Of a DNA stretch of 64,000 bases, positions 61,141 to 64,000 are shown in pieces. The translations under genes and the position numbers were made by a program. The notes under the pieces were generated by a model, which had not been told where the DNA came from, did not search any database, and was given only the letters and a program-made list of their open reading frames with translations. The stretch lies in assembly GCA_934153945.1 (NCBI GenBank), contig CAKPFM010000002.1, positions 62,001-126,000 on the forward strand, given 5' to 3'. Numbering within the stretch: position 1 is the first letter of the stretch; each line of letters opens with the position of its first letter. The stretch comes from an uncultured Bacilli bacterium. Its GTDB lineage: Bacteria; Bacillota_I; Bacilli_A; RF39; UBA660.

Positions 61141-61638
61141 ATGAGAGAATTATATATTGATTTTGATGGTGTTATATTAGACACAATAAATGAAGGATAT
61201 TCAAGAATGGAAGAATTAAATTTAGATCCTAAAAATAGTGATGATTGCATTAAATTTTTTGGAACTTTAAATTGGAATGATTTTATTAAAAATACAAATG
61301 AAATAAATGATAGTATATCATGTATTCAAAAACTAATAGATTCAAATAAATTTAGAGTATCAATTTTAACACATATAAATTCATTAGATGAAGCAATAGC
61401 TAAAGTAAATTATATAAGAAAATATTTTAAAGATATAACAATTATTCCAGTTCCTAAAAAAATAAGTAAAACCAAAATGGTACATAGTGAAGGGTCAATC
61501 TTAGTAGATGACTATGCTGGTAATTTACGAGAATGGGAATCAGCAAAAGGTATTGGAGTTAGATTTTCAACTAAAAGAAATGGTAAAGGATTTTTAGTAG
61601 TTGATAAGTTAGATCAAATTTTAGATTTACCAATCTAA
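61141..61638 (+). CDS. HAD-superfamily phosphatase, deoxyribonucleotidase-like
   Basis: The 165-residue protein has all HAD motifs: YIDFDGVILDT (nucleophile Asp), ILTHINS (motif II), KTKMVH (Lys of motif III) and ILVDDYAGN (motif IV). The small helical insert after motif I resembles 5'(3')-deoxyribonucleotidases. The start at 61141 is chosen because AGGATGTGATTGT lies directly upstream, and an earlier in-frame ATG at 61093 lacks a site. Substrate is not known. Confidence 0.75.
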   Translation: MRELYIDFDGVILDTINEGYSRMEELNLDPKNSDDCIKFFGTLNWNDFIKNTNEINDSISCIQKLIDSNKFRVSILTHINSLDEAIAKVNYIRKYFKDITIIPVPKKISKTKMVHSEGSILVDDYAGNLREWESAKGIGVRFSTKRNGKGFLVVDKLDQILDLPI

Positions 61639-61675
61639 AATTTTTTAGTATAATATTAGTTACTGAGGTGATAAT

Positions 61676-62983
61676 ATGTTTGAAAGTTTAGGAGATAGAC
61701 TTCAAAATGTTGTAAGTAAAATAAAAGGATATGGAAAAATAACAGAAGATAATATAAGTGAAATAACTAGAGAAATTAGACTAGCACTTCTAGAAGCTGA
61801 TGTTAACTATCAGGTAGTAAAAGAATTTATAAGTACAGTAAAAGAAAAAGCATTAGGAGAAGAAGTAGCAAAATCTTTAAAACCAGGAGAACAATTTGTT
61901 AAAATAGTAAAAGATGAACTAGTAGAACTACTAGGTGGAGAAAAGAAAGATTTAAATATAAATGGAAATCCAGCAACATTAATGCTTGTTGGTCTACAGG
62001 GTTCAGGTAAAACAACTACTATATCTAAATTAGCAAATTATTTAAGAAAAAAATATAAAAAGAAACCACTATTAGTTGCTTGTGATATATATAGACCGGC
62101 AGCTATAGATCAATTAAAACAACTAGGAAAAGAACTTAATATTCCTGTATACGATGAAGGAACAAATAATCCAGTAAATACTGTAAAAAATGCTATTAAT
62201 TATGCTAAAGAAAATAATTTAGATTATGTACTAGTAGATACAGCAGGGCGCTTACATATTGATACAGAATTAATGGAAGAATTACAAAATATTAATAATA
62301 ATGTTCCAATGGATGAAATATTATTAGTAGTAGATAGTATGACAGGTCAAGATGTTATAAATGTAATAAATGGTTTTAATGAAGCTTTACCACTAACAGG
62401 TGCTATTTTAACAAAATTAGATGGTGATACTAGAGGTGGTGCAGCTTTATCTATTAGACACTTAACAAATATACCAATAAAATTTATTGGTGTAAGTGAA
62501 AAAATGGATGGATTAGAAGAATTTTATCCAGAAAGAATGGCTACTCGTATTTTAGGTATGGGTGACATTATGACAATGCTAGAAAAGGCAGAATCAGTAA
62601 TAGATGAAGAAACAGCTATGAAAGCTGCCAAAAAAATGGAAAAGGGTACTTTTGATTTAGAAGATTTTCTAGAACAACTACATCAAATCAAAAAATTAGG
62701 ACCTTTGGAAAATATAATAAAAATGCTACCAGGAGCTAAAAAAATTGGATTAAATAATGTAAATATAAATCCTAAAGATTTAGCTCACATAGAAGCAATA
62801 ATACAATCTATGACACCAAAAGAAAGAAAAAATCCAGATATACTAAAAGCTAGTAGAAAAATACGTATTGCTAAAGGTAGTGGCAGAAGTGTTGAAGAGG
62901 TAAATAGATTATTAAAACAATTTGAAGAAATGAAAAAAATGATGAAAATGATGAAAAATGGTAATTTTAAAATGCCATTTTAG
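61676..62983 (+). CDS. ffh: Signal recognition particle protein Ffh
   Basis: Ffh binds signal sequences of nascent membrane proteins with 4.5S/6S RNA and docks with FtsY. The 435-residue protein has the N domain, GTPase motifs GLQGSGKTTT (about residue 106), DTAGRLHID, TKLDGDTRGG and GVSEKMDGLEEFYPER, and the Met-rich M domain (ending MKKMMKMMKNGNFKMPF). TGAGGTGATAAT precedes the ATG. The phosphatidyltransferase gene follows 14 bases later. Confidence 0.96.
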   Translation: MFESLGDRLQNVVSKIKGYGKITEDNISEITREIRLALLEADVNYQVVKEFISTVKEKALGEEVAKSLKPGEQFVKIVKDELVELLGGEKKDLNINGNPATLMLVGLQGSGKTTTISKLANYLRKKYKKKPLLVACDIYRPAAIDQLKQLGKELNIPVYDEGTNNPVNTVKNAINYAKENNLDYVLVDTAGRLHIDTELMEELQNINNNVPMDEILLVVDSMTGQDVINVINGFNEALPLTGAILTKLDGDTRGGAALSIRHLTNIPIKFIGVSEKMDGLEEFYPERMATRILGMGDIMTMLEKAESVIDEETAMKAAKKMEKGTFDLEDFLEQLHQIKKLGPLENIIKMLPGAKKIGLNNVNINPKDLAHIEAIIQSMTPKERKNPDILKASRKIRIAKGSGRSVEEVNRLLKQFEEMKKMMKMMKNGNFKMPF

Positions 62984-62997
62984 AGGGTTATGGTTAA

Positions 62998-63723
62998 ATG
63001 AAAGAACAATTAAATAAATATAAAAAATTATTTCAAGAAATGATAAAAGATTTAAAAACAAAAGGAAATAGACATAAACAAATACCAAATGTTTTAACAA
63101 CTTTAAGGTTATTAGCGCCTTTAATAATTATTCCAGCCTTTGCTTTGTCTAATTTTCCTTTAGCGTTTTCGAGTATTATAATATTTTCTCTAACAGATGC
63201 AGCAGATGGTTTTATAGCTAGAAAATTTAAATTAACTAGTGAATTAGGAAGAGATTTAGATGCTACAGCCGATAAGGTATTCGCTGGAACATTGTTAATA
63301 TCTTTATGTACAATAAATCCAGTATATATAATTAGTTTAATATTAGAAGCATCAATAGGTTTAACATGTGCATATAAAAAAGCTCATAATGTAGATATGA
63401 GAACATGCATTAGTGGAAAATTAAAAACAATAATTCTTGATATTTTAGTAATATTAGGTATTGGTAGTATTTTTATAGATATACCAGATATTATTCTTAG
63501 TGTAATGATATCTTTGACTACAGCACTACAAGCTATTACTTTAAAAGAGTACATAGAATATAAAGAACCATTTAAAGAAGACAAAATTACAAATATAGAA
63601 GAAATAAAAAATGATGAAGAAGTAGAAGAAAATAATAAAGAAAAAACACTAGTTTTTCCAAAGTATTATACTAATCAGAATGAAAAGCAAAAGACATATG
63701 TAAAGTCAAAATTCAAAAAATAG
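62998..63723 (+). CDS. CDP-alcohol phosphatidyltransferase (PgsA-like)
   Basis: The family joins CDP-diacylglycerol to an alcohol in phospholipid synthesis. The 241-residue protein has the complete motif DAADGFIARKFKLTSELGRDLDATADK (D-x2-DG-x2-AR-x8-G-x3-D-x3-D; residues about 67-93) and four or five membrane helices. A charged N-terminal extension and an acidic C-terminal tail (about 50 residues) are longer than usual for PgsA. Glycerol-phosphate, inositol or another alcohol cannot be excluded. TAGAGGGTTATGGTTA precedes the ATG. Confidence 0.85.
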   Translation: MKEQLNKYKKLFQEMIKDLKTKGNRHKQIPNVLTTLRLLAPLIIIPAFALSNFPLAFSSIIIFSLTDAADGFIARKFKLTSELGRDLDATADKVFAGTLLISLCTINPVYIISLILEASIGLTCAYKKAHNVDMRTCISGKLKTIILDILVILGIGSIFIDIPDIILSVMISLTTALQAITLKEYIEYKEPFKEDKITNIEEIKNDEEVEENNKEKTLVFPKYYTNQNEKQKTYVKSKFKK

Positions 63724-63746
63724 GAATAAACACATTCCTTTTTTTT
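63722..63746 (+). terminator. Intrinsic terminator
   Basis: AGGAAT and ATTCCT pair around AAACAC and end in seven T. Confidence 0.75.
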
Positions 63747-63785
63747 ATATATTCATATGATAAATTAGGTAAGGAGGAAATGATT

Positions 63786-64000
63786 ATGTTTTCAAATAGA
63801 TGTTGCTCAAATAGACAAAATATGTTTGGATTTGGTATGAATCAAGGATTTACAGGAACTCCTATGATGGAACAACAAGTAGTAGAACCAACTATTACTA
63901 AATGTGTAGAACAAGAATTCTATCATGAAGTACCACATGTATGTCCAATACATACACATACTATCAACAAACACATTTATAAACACACTTATACTCCACA
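63786..64000 (+). CDS. cotD: CotD-like inner spore coat protein (3' truncated by window end)
   Basis: Seventy-one codons are visible. The sequence has CCSNRQN at the start, a Met/Gly-rich stretch and EFYHEVPHVCPIHTHTINKHIYKHTY, the His/Cys-rich motif of CotD, an inner coat protein assembled in the mother cell. AAGGAGGAAATGATT precedes the ATG. CATATGATA at 63754-63762 fits the -10 pattern of sporulation sigma factors E and K, but with no convincing -35. Confidence 0.8.
   Translation, partial: MFSNRCCSNRQNMFGFGMNQGFTGTPMMEQQVVEPTITKCVEQEFYHEVPHVCPIHTHTINKHIYKHTYTP

Noticed and set aside
1..64000. Mycoplasma-type code with TGA as Trp
   Set aside because: Several genes end at TGA in natural places (Alg14-like, hsdS, leader peptide), and Trp is encoded by TGG throughout.

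Overview
The window is very AT-rich DNA from a Gram-positive, endospore-forming member of the Bacillota, most likely an anaerobic, gut-type Bacilli/Erysipelotrichia-like lineage. The evidence is Bacillus-like gene neighbourhoods (scpA-scpB, pcrA-ligA, tgt with yrzE/yrbG-type genes, nfo-yqfT, sod-pbpA, infC-rpmI-rplT, ffh), spore proteins (CotZ-like, CotD-like, a CwlJ-type hydrolase, collagen-like GPT-repeat proteins) and surface proteins paired with sortases. TGA is used as a stop (for example at the ends of the Alg14-like gene and hsdS), so the standard bacterial code applies rather than the Mycoplasma code.

Layout. 1-5.2 kb: rlmCD, small unknown genes, a CPBP-protease remnant, a collagen-like protein, and a surface protein overlapping its own sortase. 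5.2-12 kb: a membrane-anchored protein on the minus strand, a PopT/DUF368 lipid-carrier transporter, CotZ- and RNHCP-type genes, scpAB, a PcfJ-like gene, decayed DNA and tRNA-Leu(CAA). 12.4-20.9 kb: a HlyIII channel, a transglutaminase-like/patatin/membrane-protein run, LysM and thioredoxin-like lipoprotein genes, a stand-alone Clp-D1-like ATPase, trmL and a charged membrane protein. 21-24.5 kb: a divergent class B sortase and a six-repeat surface protein. 24.6-32.8 kb: Alg14/Alg13-like glycosyltransferase halves, pcrA, ligA, a second collagen-like protein and a zincin.

32.8-48.4 kb is the accessory region. A gene-poor stretch holds a single type II CRISPR repeat and a convincing tracrRNA, with no cas gene in the window. 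It is followed by an N-acetylmuramoyl-L-alanine amidase/LysM gene that is split by a 12.9 kb integrative element. The element carries a helicase-nuclease protein, a complete type I restriction-modification operon with a HEPN-like gene between hsdS and hsdR, a phased A-tract array, an elaborate leader with a nested terminator, two small DNA-binding proteins, a large serine recombinase and a four-helix membrane protein. An 8-bp sequence, GGTGGCGA, lies at both junctions. Joining the flanks at it restores one uninterrupted amidase reading frame of 395 codons, so the insertion is precise and in principle reversible. The split gene sits next to a CwlJ-type cortex hydrolase, which suggests a role in sporulation or germination.

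48.4-64 kb is conserved chromosome: tgt, yrzE-like, DUF421, nfo, yqfT-like, sod, a class B PBP, rpmG, efp, an SDR, a YhcG-type nuclease, the infC-rpmI-rplT operon behind an attenuator leader (infC appears to start at ATC; L20 carries a C-terminal extension), a HAD phosphatase, ffh, a pgsA-like gene and the start of a CotD-like gene that runs off the end.

All functional calls come from motifs recognised by eye. No database search or structure prediction was run.
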